NCBI GenBank assembly: GCA_017408735.1
Contig: JAFQUB010000005.1
Location: 1 to 60,691, forward strand
DNA length: 60,691 nucleotides
DNA from: Lachnospiraceae bacterium
Lineage (GTDB): Bacteria; Bacillota; Clostridia; Lachnospirales; Lachnospiraceae
Reading direction: 5' to 3'
Shown here: in pieces, positions 44,327-52,502 of the stretch
Layout of the letters: each line of letters begins with the position of its first letter
Numbering within the stretch: the stretch's first letter is position 1
Notes under the pieces: generated by a model
Told to the model about the DNA's origin: nothing
The model's database searches: none
What the model saw: only the letters and a program-made list of their open reading frames with translations
Program-made: the position numbers and the translations under genes

Positions 44327-45490
44327 CTAATCTAGGGGTGAATATATTCTTACCCATTCAGGGTTTTCATTCGCAAGGGTATTCTTGTCTAAAATTCTAA
44401 ATTCCTCATCTACAATACTTAAAAACAAATTATCCGATGTAACACTAAGTGCAGCAGAAGTTTCTGTTGGAATTGACAACACATTTACTTGCTGTAAGGT
44501 TTCCTTGTCGTATATATACACCTTTCTGTCCTGATACCATTCCTTCATCTTTTCAGCTATATGTTCTAGCGGTTCCAGTCTTTCTTCTATATCTCTGGAA
44601 TTGTCAAAATAAAGGTATTTATCATCCGCATGCACAAACACTGATTCTGCAAACTCTCCTGACAGAACTACTTTTTCCTCACCGCTTTTTAGTTCTCTTT
44701 CGAGAATATCTTGCCCCTTAGTATAATACATTTTATCTCGATAAAAATAATAAGACTCAGTTCTTCCCATACTTTCTATTTCTACTGATTTCTCTCCACT
44801 AATGATGTCATAATTTCGAATTTCCATATGGGCATTCTCTTTTGCATAATTGTCTACTATGTAATATATTTTAGTTCCACATCCATACACTTCAAAATAC
44901 GATTCTGTTTCGGATTTCAACGTTTCCAAAACTTCCTCTTTTGCATTTTTTTCCAGCTTTCTCCGGTACAAAACAGGGATATTTCCTTCTTCTGTCACAT
45001 CAAGAAAATAATACACATATCCTCTATGAATGCAAAATAATGTGGACGAAATCTCCATTTCGCCATCTTCTAAATGAAACAAAAAGAACAGCTTTTCTGT
45101 TTTGGAACCATCTCCACTTTTTCTCCAAAAATAAAAATCTCCTGTCAGATACTCTTCTGCTACATAATACAAATCTCCCTCAGCATACCGTAAACTTCCA
45201 CCTCCTGCATAGGCATTACATTGTTCATCTTCATGGCTACACTCCGGATTGTTGCACAAAATATGAGTCTTTTTAGTTTCAAAATCGTAGTATTGGATAT
45301 AGCCCATAGGGTCATAAAAATAATATCCTGTTTTCCCTTCCACAAAATTTCTACGATAAATTACATTTGCCTGATCGTCTGATTCCGGCAGATATTCTTC
45401 TGAAGTATACTGAGCATTTTCGCTGTTTTCACAGGCGGTAATGTTTAATGTTGTTGCTATTATGAGCAGTATAATAATTAATTTCTTCAC
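44327..45490 (-). CDS. Tandem lipoprotein, copy 3
   Basis: 387 residues, very similar to the copy at 45501. The lipobox is ITAC with Glu rather than Gly after the lipid Cys (ACENSE), a change that can influence membrane sorting. CNNPECSHEDEQC is conserved. The GTG start and TTAGGAG site are the same as in the other copies; the stop codon TAG of each preceding gene forms part of the next gene's ribosome site, so the array is translationally coupled. Confidence 0.85.
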   Translation of the reverse strand: MKKLIIILLIIATTLNITACENSENAQYTSEEYLPESDDQANVIYRRNFVEGKTGYYFYDPMGYIQYYDFETKKTHILCNNPECSHEDEQCNAYAGGGSLRYAEGDLYYVAEEYLTGDFYFWRKSGDGSKTEKLFFLFHLEDGEMEISSTLFCIHRGYVYYFLDVTEEGNIPVLYRRKLEKNAKEEVLETLKSETESYFEVYGCGTKIYYIVDNYAKENAHMEIRNYDIISGEKSVEIESMGRTESYYFYRDKMYYTKGQDILERELKSGEEKVVLSGEFAESVFVHADDKYLYFDNSRDIEERLEPLEHIAEKMKEWYQDRKVYIYDKETLQQVNVLSIPTETSAALSVTSDNLFLSIVDEEFRILDKNTLANENPEWVRIYSPLD

Positions 45491-45500
45491 GTTTTTTCTC

Positions 45501-46664
45501 CTAATCTAGGGGCGAATATATTCTTACCCATTCAGGGTTTTCATTCGTAAGAGTATTCTTGTCTAAAATTCTAAATTCCTCATCTACAATACTTAAAAAC
45601 AAATAATTCGATGTTACATTAAAATCTGCAAAGGTTTCTGTTGGAATTGACAACACATTTACTTGCTGCAAGGTTTCCTTGTCGTATATATACACCTTTC
45701 TGTCCTGATACCATTCCTTCATCTTTTCAGCTATATGTTCTAACGGTTCCAGTCTTTCTTCTATATCTCTGGAATTATCAAAATACAGGTATTTGTCATC
45801 CGCATGCACAAACACAGATTCTGAAAACTCTCCTGACAGAATTACTTTTTCCTCACCGCTTTTTAGTTCTCTTTCGAGAATATCCTGCTCCTTAGTATAA
45901 TACATTTTATCTCGATAAAAATAATAAGACTCCGCTCTTCCCATACTTTCTATTTCTACTGATTTTTCTCCACTAACGATATCATAACTTCGAATTTCCA
46001 TATGGGCATTCTCTTTTGCATAATTGTCTACTATGTAATATATTTTTGTTCCACATCCATACACTTCAAAATACGATTCTGTTTCGATTTCCAACGTTTC
46101 CAAAACTTCCGCTTTTGCATTTTTTTCCAGCTTTCTCCGGTACAGCACAGGGATATTATCTTCTTCTGTCACATCAAGAAAATAATACACATATCCTCTA
46201 TGAATGCAAAATAATGTGGATGAAATCTCCATTTCGCCCTCTTCTAACCGAAACAAAAAGAACAGCTTTTCTGTTTTGGAGCCATCTCCGCTTTTTTTCC
46301 AAAAATAAAAATCTCCTGCGGGATACTCTGCCGCTACATAATACAAATCTCCCTCAGCATACCGCAAAGTTGCTCCTCCTGAATAAGCATTACATTGCTC
46401 ATCTTCATGGCTACATTCCGGATTGTTGCATAAGATATGAGTCTTTTTAGTTTCAAAATCGTAGTATTGTATATAGCCCATTGGGTCATAAAAATAATAT
46501 CCGGTTTTTCCTTCCACAAAATTTCTTCGATATGTAATATTTGCCTGATCGTCTGATTCCGGCAGATATTCTTCTGAAGTATACTGAGCATTTTCGCTGT
46601 TTCCACAGGCGGTAATGTTTAATGTTGTTGCTATTATGAGCAGTATAATAATTAATTTCTTCAC
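45501..46664 (-). CDS. Tandem lipoprotein, copy 2
   Basis: 387 residues with lipobox ITACGNSE. It is nearly identical to copy 3 over most of its length, with differences concentrated in the last 60 residues, where it instead resembles copy 1 (TFADFNVTSNYL). This mosaic implies gene conversion or unequal crossover between copies. CNNPECSHEDEQC is conserved. Confidence 0.85.
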   Translation of the reverse strand: MKKLIIILLIIATTLNITACGNSENAQYTSEEYLPESDDQANITYRRNFVEGKTGYYFYDPMGYIQYYDFETKKTHILCNNPECSHEDEQCNAYSGGATLRYAEGDLYYVAAEYPAGDFYFWKKSGDGSKTEKLFFLFRLEEGEMEISSTLFCIHRGYVYYFLDVTEEDNIPVLYRRKLEKNAKAEVLETLEIETESYFEVYGCGTKIYYIVDNYAKENAHMEIRSYDIVSGEKSVEIESMGRAESYYFYRDKMYYTKEQDILERELKSGEEKVILSGEFSESVFVHADDKYLYFDNSRDIEERLEPLEHIAEKMKEWYQDRKVYIYDKETLQQVNVLSIPTETFADFNVTSNYLFLSIVDEEFRILDKNTLTNENPEWVRIYSPLD

Positions 46665-46674
46665 GTTTTTTCTC

Positions 46675-47838
46675 CTAATCCAATGATGAATATATCTTTA
46701 CCCATTCAGGGTTTTCATTCGTAAGACTATTCTTGTCTAAAATTCTAAATTCATCACCTAAAATTCTCAGTGTCAAGTAATTTGATGTTACATTAAAATC
46801 TGCAAAGGTTTCTGTTGGAATTGACAACACATTTACTTGCTGCAAGGTTTCTTTATCATATACATATACTTTTCTGTCCTGATACCATTCTTTCATCTTT
46901 TCTTCTATGTGTTCTAACTGGTCCAGCCTTTTTTCAATATCACAAGAATTATCAAAATAAAGATATTTATCATCTGCATGCACAAATACAGATTCTGAAA
47001 ACTCTCCTGACATAATCACCTTATCTTCACCATTTTTCAAATCCAATTCGCATATATTCTGTTCACTTGTATAAAACATTTTATTGTTATAAATGTAATA
47101 GGACTCACCTAATCCCATTCTTTTTAATTCTGTCTTTTTTTCACCGCTAATAATATCATAACTTCGAAGTTCCATATATCTGTTATCTTTTTCATAACTA
47201 TCCAGCACATAATATATTTTATTTCCACACCCATATACTTCGTCATAGTCCTGTGCTTCTGACTCTAACGCTTCTAATACTTCTATTTTTGCATTTTTTT
47301 CTAACTTTCTGCGATATAAAACAGAACTGTATCCTTCTTCCATTCCTTGCAGAAAATAATATACATAATCTCTATGAATACAAAATAATGTAGATGCTAT
47401 TTCAACCTGTGGCTCATCAAAATGGTATAGGAGAAATAACTTCTCTGTTTTAGAACCATCTCCACTTTTTCTCCAAAAATAAACATCTCCTGTTGTCCCT
47501 TCTTCCGCCACATAATATAAGTTTCCCTCGGCATACCGTAAAGTTACACCACCTGTATAAGAACTACATTCTTCATCTTCATGAGTACATTCTGGTTTGT
47601 TGCATAAAATATGTGTCTTTTTTAAATTAAAATCATAGAATTGTATATTATCCATGGGATCATAAAAATAGTAACCAGAATTTCCCTCTATAAAATTTCT
47701 TCCATATATTATGTTAGGCTGGTCGTCTGATTCCGGCAGATATTCTTCTGAAGTATACTGAGCATTTTCGCTGTTTCCACAAGCGGTAATGTTTAATGTT
47801 GTTGCTATTATAAGTATTGTTATAATTAATTTCTTCAC
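46675..47838 (-). CDS. Tandem lipoprotein, copy 1 (first)
   Basis: 387 residues with lipobox ITACGNSE. The middle third (about 150-250) is the most diverged of the four copies, while both ends are shared. CNKPECTHEDEEC is conserved. It starts with GTG behind GAGGAGAGAGAAC, 65 bases after the secreted-protein gene, with a hairpin terminator in between. Confidence 0.85.
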   Translation of the reverse strand: MKKLIITILIIATTLNITACGNSENAQYTSEEYLPESDDQPNIIYGRNFIEGNSGYYFYDPMDNIQFYDFNLKKTHILCNKPECTHEDEECSSYTGGVTLRYAEGNLYYVAEEGTTGDVYFWRKSGDGSKTEKLFLLYHFDEPQVEIASTLFCIHRDYVYYFLQGMEEGYSSVLYRRKLEKNAKIEVLEALESEAQDYDEVYGCGNKIYYVLDSYEKDNRYMELRSYDIISGEKKTELKRMGLGESYYIYNNKMFYTSEQNICELDLKNGEDKVIMSGEFSESVFVHADDKYLYFDNSCDIEKRLDQLEHIEEKMKEWYQDRKVYVYDKETLQQVNVLSIPTETFADFNVTSNYLTLRILGDEFRILDKNSLTNENPEWVKIYSSLD

Positions 47839-47848
47839 GTTCTCTCTC

Positions 47849-47885
47849 CTCGCACAAAAAGGGATAAGAAATATCTTATCCCTAA
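47849..47885 (-). terminator. Hairpin terminator/attenuator A, before the lipoprotein array
   Basis: AGGGATAAGA pairs perfectly with TCTTATCCCT around TATT, followed by TTTTT and GTGCGAGGA. It ends the agrDB-secreted-protein transcript or attenuates it into the lipoprotein array. It is the near-identical twin of the element at 43094-43130. Confidence 0.85.
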
Positions 47886-47903
47886 ATTTAACTAAATTAT
47901 TCT

Positions 47904-48335
47904 TTAACGATAGTCATTTACATAACTCAAACCTGTTTTGCTATTAACAAAAGTATGTCCTGATACTTTTGCACTTGTCTGCACATATGAAACCTTAAGT
48001 CCATTATTTTTATCTGATGTAGATATCGGAACACTACATCCCAAACCTGTAGTTGTATTCATTGAACCCGTATGTGAAGCTGATATACAATTCTTTCCGT
48101 TTTTCTTAACATATACCTTACTTGTTATTTGCATACTCGTCTTCACCGGATAGGAAACATAACTATACCCGCTTGTATCCTTCGCCTGAGATGTCACCGT
48201 AATTGTATTATTCTTATATTTTTCCGTTCCCTTTGTTGTTGCATTTGCTACAAGGCTTGTACTTGCTGTACTTACCATGATAACACCTGCCATCAAAGTT
48301 GCTGCGAATTTCATTTTATTCTTTCTGTTCTTCAT
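47904..48335 (-). CDS. Small secreted protein of the agr cassette
   Basis: 143 residues. Signal peptide with basic start (KNRKNKMKF) and hydrophobic core to a likely cleavage after ANA (about residue 32). The mature chain of about 110 residues is Ser/Thr/Lys/Val-rich with two cysteines (KNCISASH and GLGCSVPIS), and beta-strand-like patterns (ITVTSQAK, MQITSKVYVK, LKVSYVQTSAKV). I do not recognise a family. It begins 10 bases after agrB and is followed by a strong terminator, so it is likely the most abundant product of the quorum-sensing transcript. A secreted effector such as a bacteriocin is possible but unproven. GAGGAGA precedes the ATG. Confidence 0.75.
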   Translation of the reverse strand: MKNRKNKMKFAATLMAGVIMVSTASTSLVANATTKGTEKYKNNTITVTSQAKDTSGYSYVSYPVKTSMQITSKVYVKKNGKNCISASHTGSMNTTTGLGCSVPISTSDKNNGLKVSYVQTSAKVSGHTFVNSKTGLSYVNDYR

Positions 48336-48345
48336 TTTATTCTCC

Positions 48346-48723
48346 TCACTTCCGTACCTTTAACTTTTTCACATTTGCTGCAACTAAAGACAAGCTTGTA
48401 CAAATACCTGCTAAAAGAATACTTTCGTACACAGGTACCCATTTTCCCAGAATGCTCACTAAAAAACATATCGTTTCCATGCACCATATCTGTTTTGCCT
48501 TTTTTCTGTAGATTCTTATCTCCATCTGGTCCAATGGCTTATTCTCTGCTTCTACTAGCTGTCCACATACAATACTTATCAGGAAGATGGAGAGTATATT
48601 TATCATTTCTACTCCCATTTGCTGTAAACCATAAATATATACTTCCTGTTTTTCCTGTTCTATAATGCCGTTTTTTTGTAAGTATCCTGTTATAAGTTCA
48701 GCCATTTTTCTAATCTTTATCAT
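48346..48723 (-). pseudogene. agrB: agrB with in-frame deletion of the catalytic segment
   Basis: 125 residues instead of the usual 190-210. The start (KMAELITGYLQKNGII, EVYIYGLQQMGVEMINILS) and the post-catalytic part (ENKPLDQMEIRIYRKKAK, then the last helices) match AgrB peptide-processing proteases. The segment between, which normally carries the ...GG.HA... histidine and the catalytic cysteine, is absent: GQLVE runs straight into AENKPL at residues 55-60 (near 48545-48558). The whole protein has no histidine, so it cannot be an active AgrB. The frame is intact, so a truncated membrane protein may still be made. It overlaps agrD by 14 bases. A retained non-catalytic role is possible. Confidence 0.8.
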
Positions 48724-48859
48724 ATTTCAATTTTTGTACTTCTTTTGGCAACTCCGGCTGATAATACAACCATTTACACACTGAATCAACTTCTTTTTTC
48801 GATGTAACATATGCCATATCAGCTATAATTTTCAACATCTTCTCTTTACCTTTTTTCAC
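48710..48859 (-). CDS. agrD: AgrD-like cyclic lactone autoinducer precursor
   Basis: 49 residues from the GTG at 48859 behind GAGAGGAG. It has an amphipathic basic N-terminal helix (KKGKEKMLKIIADMAYV), a cysteine core and an acidic proline-rich tail. DSVCKWLYYQPELPKEVQKL aligns with staphylococcal AgrD, where the five-residue Cys ring precedes DEVEVPKEL. The predicted autoinducer ring is C-K-W-L-Y with a short N-terminal tail. It overlaps agrB. The gene is short and would often be missed. Confidence rests on motif and context. Confidence 0.82.
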   Translation of the reverse strand: MKKGKEKMLKIIADMAYVTSKKEVDSVCKWLYYQPELPKEVQKLKYDKD

Positions 48860-48978
48860 TGCATTCTCCTCTCTCGCTTTCGACGTACCTATCCTAACAC
48901 AATTTTTCTTCTCTGTGTGCGACTTGTCATTTTTTACCTATGTTTTTGTATAAATTTACAGTTTGCATCTTTAAAAAT
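48860..48978 (-). promoter_or_regulatory. agrC-agrD intergenic region
   Basis: About 119 bases between agrC and agrD. A weak -10-like TAGGAT lies 17 bases from a poor -35 (CACACA), as would be expected for an activator-dependent promoter. TTACAGTT near 48957 resembles one half-site of LytTR (AgrA-type) operators, but a clear direct-repeat partner was not found. Confidence 0.35.
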
Positions 48979-50271
48979 TCACGTATCTTTTTCTTTGGAA
49001 TACAAAACCACTCCTACTGAAAACACTTCCGCTTTATATACAATTTTTAAATCACCACAATATTTATTTGCAATATTTTTCACACTCTGCAACCCTATGC
49101 CATGATATTCCTCATTTTCTTTTCTAGTTTGTATTCTTCCATCTCTCTCTATTACCTGAGCATCAAAACTATTAACCACTTTCACAAACAAACATTTCCT
49201 ATCATATTTTATCGTTACCTGAATATATTTGTTTTCCTTTAATTTCGTCGTTGCTTCAATAGCATTATCTAACAAATTTCCTAAAACCACTACCAAGTCA
49301 TCGTCATCTATCGAAATATTATATGGCAAAGAAATTTCTGTCTGTATGTGACATCCCTGTTTTTCCGCCAAACTCAGTTTATAATTAATAACACTGTCAA
49401 TTATCATATTTCCCGATTGACTGTAACTTTTTCTTTGTTCAATTTTATCTGCAAATTCCCGAATATAAGCAGATGCCCTTTCTATTTCATTTTTGTTCAA
49501 TAACTCATTCAACACTAATATTTTATTTTTTATATCATGTCGAAACTCTCTTAAATTTTCACTGCCACTCTGCAGCAATTCTGCCTGATTATGATAATAA
49601 TTTTTTTCTCTCTCCATTATTTGATTTTTTACCTGTTCTTTTGCAATGGTTGACAACGAGGCATATAAATAAACAATTATAATCGTTAAAATCAGAGTCA
49701 CCAATACCGAAAGTATCCTAATAGAATCATTAATATTCTTTTGTTGAAAAATCAGAATTTCCTGAACACATATCAATATAACCTCCCCTACGACTGTTAG
49801 TGTAAAAACAAACGGCGGCGTTATATCCTTTTTTAAGGATTTTAATTTCTTTTCAAGAATAATCATAACCAACCATTCCAAACTTTCTACAAGCACACTT
49901 GCAAGAGCATCTATATGTCTTTTTTCCAGTAACACATTGTTGGTATTTTCTAGCAATATAAATACAAAGCCCTCTATCACAAATCCACAACTATATATAA
50001 CAGCTATTACAATAATTTTTTTCCATAAAGTCCCCTCATAACAATATACTATAATACCATAACACAAAATGGAAACTACCACATTAATTATTAAATACGG
50101 AATCCGCACAAGCACAAATGACGATATTATATATTGTAATAAATACATACAGAATGTCACTTTCCTATCCACTACCCGTCTTTCAAAAAACACATGCATA
50201 AACCGATATATCACATACGTTGCCAGCCAATTTGACAACAGCAATACTATATTATTTAGTATATTTTCCAT
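48979..50271 (-). CDS. agrC: AgrC-like sensor histidine kinase (GHKL)
   Basis: 430 residues. The N-terminal 200 residues hold about six membrane helices, the peptide-sensing module. The kinase part has the phospho-acceptor in NLREFRHDIKNKILVLNEL, the N box LGNLLDNAIEATTKL and the G box HGIGLQSVKNIANKYCG, typical of the HPK10/AgrC family. It starts directly at the end of agrA (no intergenic bases). It should sense the AgrD-derived peptide and phosphorylate AgrA. Confidence 0.9.
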   Translation of the reverse strand: MENILNNIVLLLSNWLATYVIYRFMHVFFERRVVDRKVTFCMYLLQYIISSFVLVRIPYLIINVVVSILCYGIIVYCYEGTLWKKIIVIAVIYSCGFVIEGFVFILLENTNNVLLEKRHIDALASVLVESLEWLVMIILEKKLKSLKKDITPPFVFTLTVVGEVILICVQEILIFQQKNINDSIRILSVLVTLILTIIIVYLYASLSTIAKEQVKNQIMEREKNYYHNQAELLQSGSENLREFRHDIKNKILVLNELLNKNEIERASAYIREFADKIEQRKSYSQSGNMIIDSVINYKLSLAEKQGCHIQTEISLPYNISIDDDDLVVVLGNLLDNAIEATTKLKENKYIQVTIKYDRKCLFVKVVNSFDAQVIERDGRIQTRKENEEYHGIGLQSVKNIANKYCGDLKIVYKAEVFSVGVVLYSKEKDT

Positions 50272-50997
50272 TTACATCTCACTTTCTATCAATTCCAAAT
50301 ACATGGACCTGATAATCTTTCTTCGTGACTGGCTGATTGGTAATTCTACCCCATCCACTAATTTTACGAATTCATATTGAAATTTACTGATATATCGATA
50401 ATTTACTATAATAGACTGGTGTATAAATAGAAATTGATTTCTCTTTACCTGCGAATATAACCCATCCATGGAACCATAAAATTCATCATCCTGCTTGCCC
50501 TCCAATGTGTGAATATGAATTTTTCTTCCCTGTTTTTCAAAATACAAAACTTCATCCAATGAAATTTTCAAAAAATGTGAGCCTTTTTTATATGTATACA
50601 ACTGCCTGCCATATTCCGCCAGAATCAAATATTTGTCTATCACCTTTTTTATCTTTTCCTGTTCTAAGGGCTTAACCAAAAAATTAATAGGTCGGAAGTC
50701 AAAAAGTCTTAACGCATACTCCGCTTTCGCAGAAATATAGGCAATCTGCACCTTCTCATCACCTAAAGCTTCCCGTATGTAACTTCCTATTTCAATCCCA
50801 TCCATGTCCGGCAATTCAATATCCAGAAAAATCAAATCAAATTTTGTTTTTTCCATACTCTCACACAATTCTCTGCCCTTCTGGAACAAACTAAGATTAT
50901 ATCGGACAGCTGCCTGTAAAAGCATTTCTTCTAATATTCCCTCTATTTGTTTGCATATTACTATTTCGTCGTCACATATCGCTATATTTATTTCCAT
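50272..50997 (-). CDS. agrA: AgrA-like LytTR response regulator
   Basis: 241 residues. Receiver with NIAICDDEIVICKQIEG, the phospho-site DLIFLDIELPDMDGIE and the lysine in INFLVKPLEQEKI; then a LytTR DNA-binding domain (HFLKISLDEVLYFEKQGRKI, IHIHTLEG, IHQSIIVNYRYISKF). All phosphorylation residues are intact. First gene of the cassette, behind a good promoter. AGAAGGA precedes the ATG. Confidence 0.92.
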   Translation of the reverse strand: MEINIAICDDEIVICKQIEGILEEMLLQAAVRYNLSLFQKGRELCESMEKTKFDLIFLDIELPDMDGIEIGSYIREALGDEKVQIAYISAKAEYALRLFDFRPINFLVKPLEQEKIKKVIDKYLILAEYGRQLYTYKKGSHFLKISLDEVLYFEKQGRKIHIHTLEGKQDDEFYGSMDGLYSQVKRNQFLFIHQSIIVNYRYISKFQYEFVKLVDGVELPISQSRRKIIRSMYLELIESEM

Positions 50998-51048
50998 AAC
51001 AGTTCCTTCTTAAGCATTAATATTTTTTTATATTTATTTCGACTCCAT

Positions 51049-51077
51049 ATTTTACTTTATTCAACATGATTTTTCAA
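51049..51077 (-). promoter_or_regulatory. Promoter of agrAC
   Basis: Minus-strand -35 TTGAAA (51072-51077), 17-base spacer, -10 TAAAAT (51049-51054), about 50 bases before agrA. Confidence 0.7.
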
Positions 51078-51130
51078 TATTTCCTTTTACATTGAATCAT
51101 ATAATCCTCAACATAGTAATCCAAATACGC

Positions 51131-51177
51131 AAAAATGGTTCTGGACACAAATTTCTTTGTATCCAAAACCATTTTTA
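51131..51177 (-). terminator. Terminator of the alcohol dehydrogenase gene
   Basis: A long stem (AAAAATGGTTTTGGATACAA pairs with the segment ending CCAGAACCATTTTT) with a T-run, 31 bases past the stop. It separates the dehydrogenase from the agr cassette. Confidence 0.8.
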
Positions 51178-51207
51178 TTCTTTCAAAACCATGCTTCCTA
51201 TTTTAAA

Positions 51208-52398
51208 TTAAAACTCAACATCCTCCCCATAGAAGCAAGCCTTCAAAAGCCCTTCCATTTCTTCCTGTGTCGGAATTCTTGGGTTGGAGCCGGTACATGC
51301 GTCACCGATTGCCAGCTTTGCTACTTTAGGAAGTTTATCCATAAATTCTTTTTCATCGATAATTCCGCCTTCGTATTCTTTGATTCCTTTTGGAATTTCC
51401 AAAGAATCGTTCATGGATTTTAATTCTGCAACTAATGCAGCTACCAGTTCTTCTGTTGTATCGCCCTTTAAGTCGATTGCTTTTGCAATTTCAGCATATC
51501 TTTCTGCTGCTTCTGCATTTTTAGCGTTGAACTGAATTACTCTTGGAAGATACATTGCATTGGCACAACCGTGTACGATATGTCCGCCACTGTAAGCTGC
51601 TCCTGTTTTATGTGCCATAGAGTGAACAATACCCAATAATGCATTGGAAAATGCCATTCCAGCTAAGCACTGTGCATTGTGCATTCTATCTCTTGCTTCC
51701 ATATCTCCGTCGAAGGATTTCTTTAAATCTCTATGAATCATTTTAATTGCATGGATTGCCAATGGATCTGTGTAATCACAGTGAAGTGTAGACACGTAAG
51801 CTTCGATGGCATGTGTCATGGCATCCATACCTGTATGTGCGGTTAATTTTGCAGGCATTGTTTCAGCCAGTGCCGGATCTACGATTGCCACGTCCGGAGT
51901 GATGTTAAAGTCTGCTAACGGATATTTCACTCCCTTTTCATAATCTGTGATAACACTGAATGCTGTTACCTCTGTTGCTGTTCCTGAAGTAGATGGAATC
52001 GCGCAGAATTTTGCCTTGGTACGAAGTGTTGGGAAATTAAATGGTTTAATTAAATCCTCAAATGTTGTTTCCGGATATTCATAGAATGCCCACATTGCTT
52101 TTGCAGCATCGATTGGAGAACCTCCACCCATGGACACAATCCAATCCGGTTCAAATTTTCTCATAGCTTCTGCCCCACGCATTACGGTTTCCACACTTGG
52201 GTCCGGTTCTACGTTTTCGAACAATTCCACTTCCATGCCGGCTTCTTTCAAATATTCTACTGCTTTATCCAAAAAGCCAAAACGTTTCATGGAGCCGCCC
52301 CCAACTACCACAATCGCTTTTTTTCCTTTTAAATTCTTTAATTCCTCTAAAGAACCTTTTCCATGATACAAATCTCTTGGTAATGTAAATCTTGCCAT
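51208..52398 (-). CDS. Iron-containing alcohol dehydrogenase
   Basis: 396 residues. NAD(P)-binding GGGSMKRFGFL and VSMGGGSPIDAAKAMWAFY, and the family metal site with HTGMDAMTHAIEAYVS, GIVHSMAHKTGAAYSGGHI and HIVHGCANAMYLP. The overall pattern resembles clostridial butanol or 1,3-propanediol-type dehydrogenases that reoxidise NADH by reducing aldehydes. The N-terminal HGKGSLEELKNLKGKKAIVV is normal and there is no fused aldehyde dehydrogenase domain. It forms its own transcript with promoter and terminator. Confidence 0.93.
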   Translation of the reverse strand: MARFTLPRDLYHGKGSLEELKNLKGKKAIVVVGGGSMKRFGFLDKAVEYLKEAGMEVELFENVEPDPSVETVMRGAEAMRKFEPDWIVSMGGGSPIDAAKAMWAFYEYPETTFEDLIKPFNFPTLRTKAKFCAIPSTSGTATEVTAFSVITDYEKGVKYPLADFNITPDVAIVDPALAETMPAKLTAHTGMDAMTHAIEAYVSTLHCDYTDPLAIHAIKMIHRDLKKSFDGDMEARDRMHNAQCLAGMAFSNALLGIVHSMAHKTGAAYSGGHIVHGCANAMYLPRVIQFNAKNAEAAERYAEIAKAIDLKGDTTEELVAALVAELKSMNDSLEIPKGIKEYEGGIIDEKEFMDKLPKVAKLAIGDACTGSNPRIPTQEEMEGLLKACFYGEDVEF

Positions 52399-52469
52399 AT
52401 CATACCCTCCTAAAATATAGTTTTATGCAGGTTATTATTCCCCTCCTGCTTACCTTCGTTTGCCTTTTT

Positions 52470-52498
52470 ATTTTATCATATTTACTGTAGTGACACAA
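52470..52498 (-). promoter_or_regulatory. Promoter of the alcohol dehydrogenase gene
   Basis: Minus-strand -35 TTGTGT (52493-52498), 17-base spacer, -10 TAAAAT (52470-52475). No Rex-type TTGTNA..TNACAA palindrome was seen at it. Confidence 0.6.
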
Positions 52499-52502
52499 GA
52501 AA

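Noticed and set aside
47904..48335. Lactococcin 972-type bacteriocin, suggested by a secreted protein, a roughly 650-residue membrane protein and an ATPase nearby
   Set aside because: The mature sequence lacks the Trp/Tyr-rich lactococcin 972 pattern and the permease looks like an ABC-2 duplicate, so no family call is made.
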